NCBI GenBank assembly: GCA_016081115.2
Contig: JABTTQ020003409.1
Span: forward strand, 868,001-932,000
Length of the DNA: 64,000 bases
Direction: 5' to 3'
Source of the DNA: Rehmannia glutinosa
Taxonomy: Eukaryota; Streptophyta; Magnoliopsida; Lamiales; Orobanchaceae
Both the position numbers and the translations under genes were made by a program. The notes below the pieces were generated by a model. It was given only the letters and a program-made list of their open reading frames with translations. It was not told the DNA's origin and ran no database searches. Shown in pieces: positions 37,128 through 49,780 of this stretch. How positions within the stretch are numbered: position 1 is the stretch's first letter; each line of letters starts with the position of its first letter.

Positions 37128-38849
37128 TGAGAGATAATATGATGTTCATTTAGTTGATGGATAAGTAGCAAAAGAAGAGTATCTCTGGTCGACACAATCA
37201 GCGTTTCAACCCAAGTCGGTGGTTTTTGATGCTTCCTATGATGTATTGTGCACATATAGTGGCTACTATGTTTAACAGCAAAGTTGGTGTGTCTAGTATT
37301 TTCCTTGTAGCTAAACGAGTTTCATTGCCTTTCTGTACATCTGTTTTGGTTAAAATTTGAAAGATTCTGATATGTAGGAGCAAATATGATGGTGGTGGTT
37401 TCATGTCGATCCAAGCAGATTCTCTTGAACAGCATAGCACCAGAGGATTTCAGTGTATTTCCATTTGTTTTCACTTTTTCTTTGTGTTTCTCTATTGCTA
37501 CATGTAAGTTGTCAAATACTTAAAGCCCTATTGAAATTAATGTGTTCCTCCCCTCTCAGCTCTTTTTTCATTATTCTAGCAGCTAACTTTCCAATTTATA
37601 TACTAATGGGTTAGAACGTAGAAACACACTTGACCTTTTATTTGATGATGCTATTTCTTTGAACTTAGTTCGTGTACCATCTGGGTCATTCTAAAAAACA
37701 TTGGGCCTCAATTGCCTTTGCCGATGGTATTGACTATTGATAAAACTTTTGAGAAGAATATGTGGTTTACATCCTTGGTGGCATGATTAATGATTTCACA
37801 TCTATCCTTTCTAAAAGATAAGCAGAGCAGGCGACTTTCGGTGGAGTTCTTTATGATTTTTGACTACAGAAAGATGCTCAAATCGCCAAAGTGTTTATTA
37901 ATCCCCTATGCTTGTAATTTCGATAGAGAAAAGAACTAAATATAGGAAGATCAGAATGGCAAGAGCTAAAAGGGCAGTTAAAATTCGAAGAGCAAAATCT
38001 GGATATATCATAGAAAATACTGTTTCATTAATAATAAAATAGAAAAAAAATGCATTCGGGATGTGAAATTATGGTATTTGATTTTTGAGTAAGATAGCAA
38101 TATTTTGTTTAGCATTGATGATTAGATATTATAAATACTTGAAATGCCCAAAATACCCTCAAAAGAACTTAAAAGATGAAGTAACATGAAAACAAGAATA
38201 ATAAATTGGGGGACAAAATGGTGAATCAACTCCAGAAGGATACCATTCCGAGGATAGATGCTACAATATTGAGGGCGGGCCTAAATAGGCAATCCAATGG
38301 TCAGGGGAAAAAAAATCAAGAGCTGGCCATCTAATTATGGGTTCGTGTCCATGATGCCAAATCATGGACCTATTGGGACAAATGATAATACTTCTTTTCC
38401 CATGTTTTCCTGGATCCCAAATGAGGGATGATTAATGATAGCCAGAAAGGTAGACAAGGAAATGAACTCGAGGTTTGCTTGCTTTACCATAATTTTGTAT
38501 TGAAATCTTCCATTGCAAATTTCACATGATGGAGTAAGTTTAACAAAAACAAACACAAGTTGTCCACATCCAACTTCGGAAAGTATAACTGCACTTAGAA
38601 GGCAATCTGAATAATTCTCTAATCAAGAAAGTTTTCTCTCTTCTTTTGATTCAAGAGTCATCCTCATGTTATTGAAGGTCTAATACCTCTTCCATTCTGG
38701 GAATACAGCTATTATGACTTATATGACAAAAAAATGTTATGCATGAATTTTTTTCTTATTTTTGGGGGATTCAAAAAATAGTCTATAGGGATCATATGTA
38801 AATCCTCCAACTCAATTTTTGTGGCTGAGTTGCTACAAGCAACAAATCT
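37128..38849. other. Intergenic between two convergent genes
   Basis: The kinase (plus) and aminotransferase (minus) genes converge on this 1.7-kb stretch, so it holds both 3' untranslated regions. No coding sequence or transposon ends were recognised. Confidence 0.45.
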
Positions 38850-41800
38850 CTAAGCTGATTTAGTGACCTCATGTATAGCATTCGCCAAGTAACCAACATT
38901 GCCTGTTGTGACTCCAGCCATACTGTAATAGTGTGAATATTATTAAGTTATAATTACGTACTCATCCAAAAAGTGGTGAGAAAAAAAATGCATTTTTAGA
39001 GGGAAGACGATGTTACCTAATACGTCCGTTGCGAGTCATGTAAATGTGAAATTCATTCGTCAAGCGATCTACTTGTTCAGGTGTCATTCCACTATAGCAA
39101 AACATGCCAATCTGCTAGCAGTACAAATTTTTTATGACCACATAATGAAAATATAGGAAATTAAACAGAAAAAGAGAAAAAAAGATGAATTGCGAGACCT
39201 GCTTGGTTATGTGCTCCCATGAAAGAGGTGAACCCAGCTTTTCAAGATTGTCTCGTAGAGTGGTCCTCATTCCAATGATGCGATCAGCCATTCCCTGAGA
39301 AAAAAGACTTCCTATAATTGCTGAGTAGTACTCCAAATCATGTATTTTAAGAGATACTGAACAAAATTTGCAGTCATGCATTGAGAAAGCATTGGCACAG
39401 GCAGAGACTAACTGTCGTCCATTTAACTTTTTATCATCTCTCATGTGGACATGACTCCCTTAAAAGTTCAACCGAAGATCATGTCTGTCTTAGCTACTCC
39501 TTAATCAAAATTGAAATCCTAATTTTGATCGACTGCAGTTTTTTGCTATGCCTTCTAAAACTAAACGGAAAGGTTTTTCACGGAAAAACCTAAGCCTTCA
39601 AATTGGCTAAGGATTAATCAATCCTTGGACCCTCCAAAATGCATTTCAATATTCCATTTTCTCCTTTATCTTTTAATAGATGTTAGCTGATATCAGAAAT
39701 CACATGAAAACCCAAGAAGCAGCGTTAGAAATAATTTTGATCCATATTCCTGAGCAGCATACTAAGGAAGTAAGGATTAGCTTAACAACCAAAGCCGGAT
39801 AACTAAATAACGTGCGTTCCTATTTCTACTGGGATTAATACTACAAAAGAAGTTAGTAAATTACTTTTACTTCCTTCAGCCATAAGTTCTTTAAGTCCGG
39901 ATCACCGAGAATGGTGGAAACAATGAGGGCACCATGAACAGGTGGATTACTGTACATGGGTCTTGCAAGCTGCTGTAACTGACTTTTCACTGCCACAGCT
40001 TGTTTCTCATCCTCACAAACCACACTGCAATTAAAATAGGACGCATTAAAATAAGAGCATGATCACTCTTGTATTATCCTGGTAGATCCTAAAAGGTGAA
40101 AGAGGAACATGCAGTAGTTATAAGCATACATGTTTGTATACACATTTATGTATGCATGCATCTATGATTGCATTTATGTGCAATGACAATAGCAGTTATC
40201 ACTTTATAAGGATCACATGCATCTCCTTTTTTACACGAGACTTCAGCGCTGTGGCACCTAGTGCTTGAACATTGGCTTTTTAGTGGTTTCTAATGTTCAC
40301 ACTAATCAAATAAACTTGGAATGAAAGTAAGCCCAATGTTGAAACTAAATTCATTTCAAAATATCAAATTCTGCTCTACTTCATTAGGTAAAAGCAGTAA
40401 CCCCTTGCAGAATTCACCAGAAGCTTTCATTAAGACTTTCATTAGTACATTACAGCAACAGCTAAATTACAACTCTTAAGAAAATGGCTCACTGGTAAAC
40501 TTCACAAACCATGCTTCAGATATCTGTATCCGTCTGCACTTTCAGTTTGCATATTATGATTTTCTATTATGATGATATGCGACATTGCTTGTCACAAAAT
40601 GAAGGATCTAGTTTGACTCGATACAGAGTTTTAGATTGACCTGCTACGGAGTCTCAGATGAAGTTGAAAAAGTATATTTGTGTGTTTACATTATTGCGCT
40701 TAAAAGTATTGGTTGAGAGTTAATTGTATCACATCATTAGAGAGTTCTCTGGAAAAAAAAATCATTTTAGATAATTGACTGTTATTTTGGGACATCCCAA
40801 AAGGAAATAACACGAATAAAATTTGGTATGAAGTATAATTTTAAATTTCCAACAGGAAAGATCTTCACAAGGTTGACTCAGGGCTTAGAATTGGTTTCTG
40901 CTCAGTAGATATCTGCATCTCATCAAGTGAAGACAGCAGGTCGAAGTTCAACTACATACTAACATCCCTTCCAATACACAGCACATATGTTTGCTGCCGG
41001 AGAATTGGCATTAAGCGGTACAAATTATAAATTGTTTAGGATTTTCACATCTAGCTAGAGAATTACCTGAGGCAACCAATTCTTTGGCCATAAAGTCCCA
41101 TATTCTTTGCATATGATTGGGCACATCCAATCAAGTGACCGTCCTCGAGAAATATTCGAATAGACTTGGCATCCCTTTCTGGATCACCACTTGCAAAACC
41201 TTGATATGCCATGTCAAAGAAGGCAAAATGCCCTTTAACCTGAAGGTATTAAGTGATATCTTATTTGTAGATTAAACAATATGAATTACTGCATATTCAA
41301 TGACAAAAGAATAAAATATGCCAAAAAGTAAGCAACACACATGTACTACCAAAAAAAAAAAAAAATACAGGCAAGAGATGTGACCTTCATTTGGTATGAG
41401 ATCTCCTTCCACTGTTCTTCCGTAGGATCAACTCCAGTTGGATTATGAGCACAAGCATGAAGCAGAAAGAAAGACCCATTTGGTGCATTCTGTGCCATAG
41501 AGACACACACACACAAAGAAAAAGGAAAAAAGAAAAGAGTATAAAAACCACTAATAATCTAATTGTGTTCCCCTCTAAATCAAAGAAGGATACAATTTTA
41601 GGTTATCAAAGTGATTCGTACCTTTATGTCATCCATCAATGAGGCAAAGTCCAAACCCTTTGTTTCTGGATGATAATAATGGTATGTTCTCTGGGGGACA
41701 TGAGCATCTCTCCAGATGTTGTGGTGACTGCCATAATCTCATAGTAAATCATGAATAGAGTACAGAAAGTGAAGAACTTCAAGCAACGAGTAATCATGAA

Positions 41801-44196
41801 TGCAAGGCAAAAGTGAATTTTGTAGAGAATTATTAGAAGTGCATAAGAAGCATACAGAAATGGACTCATTGGGAACTAATACTAACTTGGACCAGGTTGG
41901 AACTGGAATGTATATTTGCGAATCAGGGGAAAAACGCTTTTGGAAGTCTGCAAAGAGTCTGCATGCACCAGTTCCTGAAAGAGCTTGCACTGCTGCAATT
42001 CGCTTATCATTAATCAAGTCAGAATTTTCCCCATAAGCCAGCTTTAGAGTCTCCTCAACCATTTTCACACTTCCTCCCATGGGAAGATATTCCCTGAATC
42101 AAAGCTTGTTAATTCTAAATCCCTAAAAAAACTCAATGGAAATCAGAATAAAACCTAGCAATTATATTGAAAGGAATTCCTATTTGGTGCCTTATAGACA
42201 AATTTATCTGCTTTGCTTTCAAATCATTAAAAGTGGAATTACTGGAGAAATATGCAAATAGATTAATCAATATGCAGCAATTTATAAATCATTGTAGTGC
42301 AATTCAGAGAAAAACCATAAATACATATTTTAAGAACCCGCAAATAAATTCCATACTGCAAACGATGGCAAGAACTTATGAAGTTCTATTTTCAGGTTTC
42401 TGCTTTTGATCTATCTTATAAAAAAATTTAAACAAGATGGTTATTGTAACCCACTATTTAACAACAATTTACATTTTTTTACGGACACAGTGCATGTTAG
42501 TGCTTATTGCTTTTGGATTGCATTTCTTGATACGTAAATTAGACAACCATGAGAATCAACTATCATCATAAAACAAAGAATTCCACTTTTCCAACTAATA
42601 TAAACAGAAAAAACAACCTCTAGTGCAGGGCAGAAATAGATAAACACATGCGAAACATAAAACATTGAAAAAAACTGTTTCAACTAGAAGCAATGTGTAT
42701 ATATATTCCCCCGGAATTTGACTTAATTCTTCTAACATAATCAAATACAGAAAACCTATCTGGGCAATTTTTAATGTATTAACCGGGTATACAAGTATAC
42801 TTGTATCAGGAATCTGTTATTCATAATTCACTTGAAATAATACTCCTTTGCAAGTTTCGCCAAAAAAGCAAATCAAGTATCTGCACCTGAGTGCAGTCTA
42901 TCACACTCATGATGCACCACAGCATAAAACCTCAAATTTTATATAATTACTTCTCAGTTCTCACTTGTTCATCAGGAATTTAATTTTCATTTTCTCACAT
43001 CTACATATTTTAAAGTTAAGGCGTGATAACGGAATACACCAACTTTTCCATAGTGTACAGAATAACAGTGGGAAACACAATCAAGGAATCCATATCCAAA
43101 AGTGCCCAAAAGGGGGAATCAAAATATCAAGTGGAATGAGCATCCATTAAAAGTTTGAAACGTGGGACCACTGGGTAGATGCAATTTGAAAAGAAATATG
43201 CATTGAAATGCACAGTAAGAGGTCCGTTTTTCTTACGTCTCTATCTTCTTAATTCTTTACTACCTAACAACCACCTGTGGCTTTAATGAGAAATTCTTGG
43301 ATGGACCGGGAGAACATAGCAACACTGGCACACTCAGTTGGATAGAGGGGTGCGTGATCAATAAGAAAGTAAAAACCACTCGATCGAAATACTATTTTAA
43401 TAGGACCACAACAGTAGAGTTTTCCATGAGAGAATTTATACAAATACTGTGCTTCACATGTTTAGAGACAATCAAAACGAACCCGAGAAAGAATGACACT
43501 TTTGATCCTTTTCGTGATAAGAAAGCATCCACGAATGTAGTAAAAAAATAATAATAAAATGAAAAAAAAAAAAAAAAAAAGAAAGAAAAACAAATTACAT
43601 GTTCAAATTGCCGGCGATCCTCCTCTCGGCTTCTCTGACGCACTCCAGCACCACCGGCTTTCCATTATCATCACGATACGCACCCTAACGAAAATTCAGA
43701 ATTAAAGCAGAAATTCAGGAGCATTTACAAGGAAATCTGAAAAACGAAAAAAACCGGTAAAATTCCAAAATTGAGCTCAAAGAACACGACGCATTCAAAA
43801 GCAACTTCCGTAAGCAGAAGTCAACAAGATTCAACCAAAAGCACCACTGATCTACAACTACTTTGCTCGCTGGACCAGGAGCAAAAAAGTTATCAATTAA
43901 AAGAAAATAAAAGAAAAGGAAAGGATTCAAGCAACTCCAGCAAAAGGATTAAAAAATATTCGAGACCTCCTCAAAAATTCAATTTCTATCAGAGCAAGTG
44001 ACGAAATACTCACGACGCCGACATTGACTTTGCTTGGACTAGGATCAGCGAGGAAAGCTTCGGTGACGCCGAGGATCGGATCCTTGGGAGCAGGCTCCAC
44101 GTGGCGCCACAACGCCGTGGACATGGATCGCGTAGCTCCGAGCACGCCCGACTTCGAGAGACGACCCGAAGACCCGGCACGAATAAGGTGTGCCAT
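38850..44196 (-). CDS. ASP1: Aspartate aminotransferase, mitochondrial
   Basis: Ten exons in transcript order: 44196-44014, 43684-43599, 42093-41887, 41727-41622, 41489-41385, 41239-41067, 40024-39865, 39294-39199, 39111-39017 and 38922-38850. All phases agree, giving 427 residues. MAHLIRAGSSGRLSKSG with RSMSTALWRHVEP is a mitochondrial presequence followed by the mature start EPAPKDPILGVTEAFLAD. Substrate and PLP sites are present: GAYRDDNGKP, LSGTGACRLFADF, CAHNPTGVDPT, FFDMAYQGFASGD, the Schiff-base lysine in SYAKNMGLYGQR, and RPMYSNPP. The C-terminus is MAGVTTGNVGYLANAIHEVT. It interconverts aspartate and 2-oxoglutarate with oxaloacetate and glutamate. An in-frame upstream ATG (44229) would add 11 residues; the inner start fits the family better. 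Confidence 0.95.
43561..43580. repeat. Poly(A) run in aminotransferase intron 2
   Basis: A near-pure run of about 19 A lies just inside the intron after exon 2. Its length is probably unreliable. Confidence 0.8.
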
Positions 44197-44695
44197 TGGG
44201 TATAGATTACTTACGGCAGACACAACCAAGCAAAAAACGGAGCAAATGTGCAGAAATGGGAGCGAGCGACTCGGCAGAGAACTTTAAAAGCTTATTTAAA
44301 TAGTGTTTTTTTGTTTTTTGAGGGATTATTTAAATAGATTTTATTTTTCTCGAAATGCGGAATTGGGGGGGTGGGTAGGGGTTAGGGTGGCAGTCATATA
44401 ATTAGTGTTGGGACAAAAGTCGCCGATGTTTTTTGGGTGCGGATTTTGGCTAGGGATGTGCATTTACGTCCTTGACCCGCAATGGTTGGCCGACTCGTCT
44501 TCGTTGTTTTCTGGGTTTTGACAAAATTTGGGGAGGGCATAAAGGGTATTGTACTTGCGACGTTTGGGTTGACGGAGATGTGATTGTTCCTAGGCTGCAC
44601 TTAGAGTTGTTTTTTATTTATTTTTTTCGTTTTTCTTTTGGCTTTTTATTACAAGTCGGAAGGTCGAAAAGGCCAGCCATTTTATAATTCTTTTT
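44197..44695 (-). promoter_or_regulatory. Upstream region of the aminotransferase gene
   Basis: This is the promoter side of the minus-strand aminotransferase. Contents: T-rich and A-rich runs at 44290-44350, a G-rich block at 44364-44390, and unremarkable sequence beyond. No gene was seen. Confidence 0.4.
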
Positions 44696-44948
44696 GGATA
44701 ATTACAAAACCCGTCTTTGAAATTTTTAAATATTATAAAGAAAAATGTGACTTGGTTCCGTATTATAGTTTTTCGCTTTATAAGCGGAAAATATTTTAAA
44801 AATCTTTACGATATTTATAGAAATATTACAGTATCTCCCTTAAATTTTAAGCATGATCAAATTTGATGGGGTATTTGATAATTTTGAAATATTTCTGGAT
44901 TTTTTTTTAATTAACCTAAATCCTAGGTTGTCTTCCTTGTAATTATCC
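44696..44948. mobile_element. Mutator-like MITE, 253 bp
   Basis: The ends GGATAATTACAA and TTGTAATTATCC are a perfect 12-bp inverted repeat. The nine bases on the left (ATTCTTTTT) and right (CTTCTTTTT) agree at 8 of 9 positions, fitting a 9-bp Mutator-type duplication. The interior is AT-rich and noncoding. Confidence 0.7.
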
Positions 44949-45499
44949 CTTCTTTTTGGGTAATGATATTTTTATTATTATTATAATTAAAACGTTCCAA
45001 TTGCTTATAGTTGTTACTCAAAAATCAAAATTATCATTGTAGGCTCATTTAGATGTTACTTTGATACTTTTATACAATAATAAAAGTGATTGATTTACTA
45101 ACTAACAAGAAAAACAATAATATAATTCCACTTTTCCAAACAAATATGATTTAGTAAGCCATACTATATGAAAAGTAAGCGTTTATAAATAACCTAGATA
45201 TGGGACTAGAGGTAAATTGTCAACGATGGCAAGAAATATTATTATAAATGAACTTTTAGTACATTTGAAAGAGTTTTTTTTTTTTTCTCAAGCATATTTG
45301 AAAGAGTTTCAAAACACCCTAAATGGCATTTGTGACAATTTGGGACAGGGTTGGGTCCGTTTTTGGTTTCATGTCGATTTCGGGTTATGTTCAAAATATA
45401 CTAAAAAATAGGTAAAATATAAAATAACTATTTTTAGACAAATTGGTAACATCGTGTCGGATTCATGTTAGTCGTGTTCAAATTCTCTCAGTAATTTCT
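44949..45499. other. AT-rich spacer before the Gypsy remnant
   Basis: No gene was seen. A short duplication of CATTTGAAAGAGTTT is visible around a T run (45259-45310). The 5' LTR and gag expected for the following Gypsy element are absent here. Confidence 0.4.
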
Positions 45500-45639
45500 A
45501 GTCAGTAATTTCATAGCCGCTCCAATCGAAAAAGAAAGGCTGACGTTAGACAAGCCGCTCATGCCGAGAGACAAGTCCGGGTGGTGGAAATTAAGGAAGG
45601 CCAACCAACGACCATTTCGTTTTTCGGATGTTGACGCCG

Positions 45640-46110
45640 ACTGTGTGGTCCACCGCATTCTCGACCCCTGGTCATCATTGCACCGATCCTGGGTATCCCG
45701 GTCCACAAAATTTTAGTCGCCTCAGGGAGCTACTCGTCAGTGATCTACGTTCGAGCTTTTAGGAGGTTAAATGTGGACGATAGCTATATTCGTCCGTACA
45801 ATGATAGTATTTTGGGTTTCGGAGGAGGAAGAATAATCCCGCTCAGAGAGGTTGACCTGCCCATCCAAATGGGGCAGGGGTCGCATAAACGGACCGTCAT
45901 CACCACGTTTAAAATAATTAATGCTGATTCAGAGTACAATGCTATTATAGGAAGGCCGTTGCTTTATCATCTAAAAGCGGCCGTGTCAATATATCATTTT
46001 TGCGTAAAGTTCCCAACGCCTAACGGAGAAGCTATACATAAGGGAAACCAGAGGGAGTTGCGAGAATGCTCTCTCAAGCTCCGACCCGTCGAGATTAATA
46101 TGGTATAATG
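45640..46110 (+). pseudogene. Gypsy protease remnant
   Basis: The frame 45740-46108 reads RAFRRLNVDDSYIRPYND, RTVITTFKIINADSEYNAI and IGRPLLYHLKAAVSIYH, the typical Tat retropepsin region. Just upstream, HKILVASGSYSSV stands where VD-S/T-G-SS is expected, so the catalytic aspartate appears replaced by alanine. The ILG-N/R-P-L core is kept. The following 46110-46480 is a degraded charged linker. Confidence 0.75.
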
Positions 46111-46456
46111 GGGGAGAAACTAGTGGGACGGTAAAAGATGGCCCAGGGGAAAGAAATGAGCCCGAGCAGGAGTCAGGGTTGTTTCTGAAGTAGATCCAGG
46201 TAGACGACCTGGAAAGGAACCGATGGTCAGGGACCAAGAGAAGGTGGAGCCGGGTGATGGACCGGCAGTCGAAGATGAACCGCCCCTACAGAAAAAAGAG
46301 GGGCAAAGCAAAAAGAGAAAGCACGTGGAACCTGTTGAGCAGGTCGACACGGTTGACATTGGAAGACAGAATGGGGGACGCCAATTACGTATTGGCCACG
46401 ACCTCCAAGAGCCATTTCGGTAGGAACTTATCGAATTTCTGGGAAATAATCTCGAT

Positions 46457-47200
46457 GTGTTTGCATGGACACATTCTGACATGCCGGGGATTGATCCTAA
46501 GCATGCCTGTCATCGTCTAAACATCGATCTAACGTTCCGACCAGTGATTCAAAAGAGACACAAGCTCGGCCCCGATAGGCAGGTTGCCCTAGAGGCCGAG
46601 GTTAATAAATTACTTGACAATCGGTTCATTAGGGAAGCCCTCTATCCCCGATGGGTGGCCAATCCCGTGCTAGTAAAGAAAAGCAACAACTAGTGGCGCC
46701 TTTGCGTAGATTTCACCGACCTCAACAAGGCATGTCCCAAAGACAGTTATCCCTTGCCTAATATCGATTACATGGTAGACGCCACGTCCGGACATGAGCT
46801 GATGAGTTTTATGGACGCGTACTCGGGCTATAACCAAATATGAATGCACCCGAAGGATGAGGAAAATACGTCGTTCTTTTCCGCTCGCGGTGTTTACTAC
46901 TACAAGATGATGCCTTTTGGGTTAAAGAATGCCGACGCGACCTACCAGAGGTTAATTAATAAAATGTTTGAGGAAATGATAGGTCGTACTATGGAGGTTT
47001 ATGTGGATGATATGCTGGTGAAATCTCTGTATATATCTGATCATCTTAATGATCTTAATAAAATGTTTACTGTTTTGAGGGAGTATAAGATGATGTTAAA
47101 CCCGAGAAAATGTATTTTGGGGTCGGCTCGGGTAAATTTTTGGGTTATATGGTCAGCCAATGGAGAATTGAAGCTAACCCAGATAAAATAAAAGCTATTA
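46457..47200 (+). pseudogene. Gypsy reverse transcriptase
   Basis: Conserved RT blocks are present: FIREALYPRWVANPVLVKK, WRLCVDFTDLNKACPKDSYP, FMDAYSGYNQI, MMPFGLKNADATYQR and the catalytic VYVDDMLVKS. Two in-frame stops interrupt it: TAG at 46691-46693 and TGA at 46841-46843. The second fits a CpG transition in an arginine codon. Near 47150 the frame shifts from the RT end (NPRKCILG) into the downstream frame. Confidence 0.88.
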
Positions 47201-48551
47201 TTGATCTTGAGCCACCCAACTCAGTCAAAAGGGTACAAAGCTTAACAGGCCGATTAGCCGCTCTTAATCGGTTTGTCTCTCGGTCCACGGACAAGTGCAA
47301 ACCCTTCTTTGAAGTTATAAAGAAACGTAAAAACTTTGAATGGACCGAGCAAACCCAAACTGCCTTTGAGTCACTTAAAACACATTTGGCCTCCATACCC
47401 TTGCTACAAAAACCTACCCGGGGAGAGGACTTATATCTATATCTTGCCATCTCCGAGTACGCTATCAGCTCGGTATTAATCAGACTGGATAACTCGATCC
47501 AACATCCTATCTATTACACGAGTCAAGCACTACACGACGCCGAGCTTCGATATCCACCTATGGAGAAATTGGCCTATTCGTTGGTCATTGCAGCACGAAA
47601 ACTCCGCCCGTATTTCTTGGAGCATCGAATCATGGTCCTCACTAACTACCCTCTAAAACAAGTGCTACACCGACCCGACACCTCTGGTCGGATGATCAAG
47701 TGGGATGTCGAGCTCAGCCAGTTTGATATTCTATACGAACCCCGTACGGCAATCAAAGGACAAGCACTGGCTGACTTTGTAGCTGAATTCACACCTTCCA
47801 TCCAGTTAGAAGTGATTGAAGATCAGGAATGGAAGTTGTTTGTCGATGGTTCCTCCACCGCAGGCCGATCAGGGGGCGGAATCGTGATAATCAATCCGAA
47901 ACACAAGTGCTACTGCTCGGCCATACGGTTTTAGTTCCCAACAACCAACAATGAAGCCGAGTACGAGGCACTCCTAGCAGGACTGGAAATGGTTGCATCA
48001 ATGGGACTAAAGAAGCTATTGGTACATAGTGACTCGCAGCTGGTCGCCCATCAGGTCAACGGCGAGTATGAAGCAAAAGAACAAAAGATTGCCCGGTATC
48101 TAGACTTGGTCAAGAAAGAGTTGTCGCGTTTTAAGGCAGAAGTCCTACATATTCCCCGAACAGAGAACATACAAGCAGACACTTTTGGCTCGATTGGCCT
48201 CCAGTCCAGGCACCGAGGCGATTGCGGATGTAACGGTTACTCAATTGTCCGCCCCGTCGCTTAACGCAAAGAAGATACATGTTAATGAGGCTATCGAGCC
48301 GACCTGGATGACCCCTATCATCCAGTATTTTAGAGAAAGGAGTTCAACCAGAAAACAAGATCGAAGCCAGAACACTGCGCACTCAGGCTGCTCGGTTTAT
48401 GTTGATAGACGTTGTCCTGTACAAACGTGGGTACTCCGTCCCACTTCTTTGGTGTTTGTCCGAAAGGATCACGATTACGACTCGGAGGTACACGAGGGAA
48501 TATGCGGCAACCACGCTGGGGGCCAAACTTTGGCGTACAAGCTAATACAAC
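47110..48551 (+). pseudogene. Gypsy RT connection and RNase H domains
   Basis: 47110-47934 holds LTGRLAALNRFVSRSTDKCKP, FEWTEQTQTAFESLK, an RT-type RNase H (YLAISEYAISSVLI, YYTSQALHDAELRYP) and then a second, archaeal-like RNase H start (WKLFVDGSSTAGRSGGG). A TAG stop (47932-47934) splits it. The continuation FPTTNNEAEYEALLAGLEM, VHSDSQLVAHQVNGEYEAK and HIPRTENIQAD runs to 48180, where a frame shift leads into ARLASSPGTEAIADVT. Two RNase H domains in series are characteristic of the Tat lineage. Confidence 0.85.
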
Positions 48552-48556
48552 AAGGA
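48552..48556. other. Target-site duplication, left copy (AAGGA)
   Basis: AAGGA directly precedes the Copia 5' LTR and is repeated at 56287-56291 directly after the 3' LTR. Confidence 0.92.
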
Positions 48557-49315
48557 TGCTTGATAAATGGTTTTATCATGATTTTGATGATTTTGATTTT
48601 ACACCAAAACAATGGTTTTAAAGGTTGTCCAAATACTCCTAAATGATTTAAAATGGTTTTAATATTTTCCGGAGTATTTCTTCAAGTTTTATCTTCGACA
48701 AAATTGGACAACACTCTTAATGATTTTTTGTCAATGTTTTTTTTACACCAAAACAATGTTTCTAAATGTTGTCCTAATACTCCCGATCGGTCTAAAATAT
48801 TTTTACTATTTTTCGGAGTATTTCTTGAAGTTTATTTTCGATATAAAATTGGACAACACTTTTGTTTTGAGGTCAACCGGTCGCCGTATAGGGCAACCCG
48901 TGCACGAAAGTTGAGAAAAAATAAAACTTCATGTTTGCGAGAAAATGGTCAGTGGCAACCGGCCGCCCTATAGGGCAACCGGTCGACCCTTGGGCGGCCG
49001 TGCACTGGAGCAAAAATTGAAACAGTAACATTTGCCCTTCGTTTTTTGAAGTTGTGCGACCGGTTGAAGTAAGGCGGACGACCGGTCGAACCCGTCGACG
49101 CCGACGCCGCCTGTAAAAATGTATTCTCTTTTTCAAACGTCTATTTGTCGCGACGGTCGCCCTCTTAAGTTTGACAAACAAAAATGTAACCGTTGTGCGT
49201 GACATCTTCTCCTTAATTTGTGGGATTGATTTCTAATGACTCTTTTCTTCAATTGTCTTGCAATTTTTTAGAATTCATGTCCCCAAGAGGAGCCTATCAT
49301 GTACAAGACATCTTC

Positions 49316-49323
49316 TATAAATA
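49316..49323 (+). promoter_or_regulatory. TATA box of the Copia 5' LTR
   Basis: TATAAATA lies after TACAAGACATCTTC. The same word is at 55562-55569 in the 3' LTR. Transcription would start about 30 bases on, near 49345-49350, which defines the U3/R border by inference. Confidence 0.75.
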
Positions 49324-49609
49324 GAGGAAGAATTGAAGCAACACAAAAACGAGAGAAAACTACAACACAACAAGATACACTCAAGAATACACTTGTTCTT
49401 ACATTGTCTTATTTCTTGTTGTAATTTGCCTAGCTATTCACTTTCACATTCTTGAGGTCTAGGCTATTCTTGATTACACTTGCACTCAATTGTATTATTC
49501 ATTATCGAGTTGTAATCTTGAATTTGTGGTCGTCATTCAAACACAAGATATCCTTGTGAGTGCTCTTTGTGGTAAGAACACACTTGGGTGAACTAGGTGT
49601 TAGGTGTAA

Positions 49610-49780
49610 GGAGATTGTGGTAATCTTCTTGTTGAAGTGTTGAAGAGTGTGGTGCTCTTCAAGGGTGAAGATTGTGGTAATCTTCACAAGGTGCCGTTGG
49701 AGATTGTGGTAATCTTCAAGTGAGATTGTGGTAATCTCAAAGGTGGTGTTGAAGAAGAGTGTGGTGCTCTTCAAGGTGTT
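49610..49780 (+). repeat. Array of short hairpins with a shared GTGGT loop in the 5' LTR
   Basis: At least five consecutive units form perfect or near-perfect stems around the loop GTGGT or TGTGGTG: GAAGATT-loop-AATCTTC, GAAGAG-loop-CTCTTC and GAGATT-loop-AATCTC types. They lie in the transcribed part of the LTR. The array is repeated at 55854-56018 in the 3' LTR. Confidence 0.85.

Noticed and set aside
49610..49780. Array read as protein-coding minisatellite
   Set aside because: Minus-strand frames here (HNLQRHLVKITTIF-like) are repetitive shadows of hairpin DNA within an LTR.
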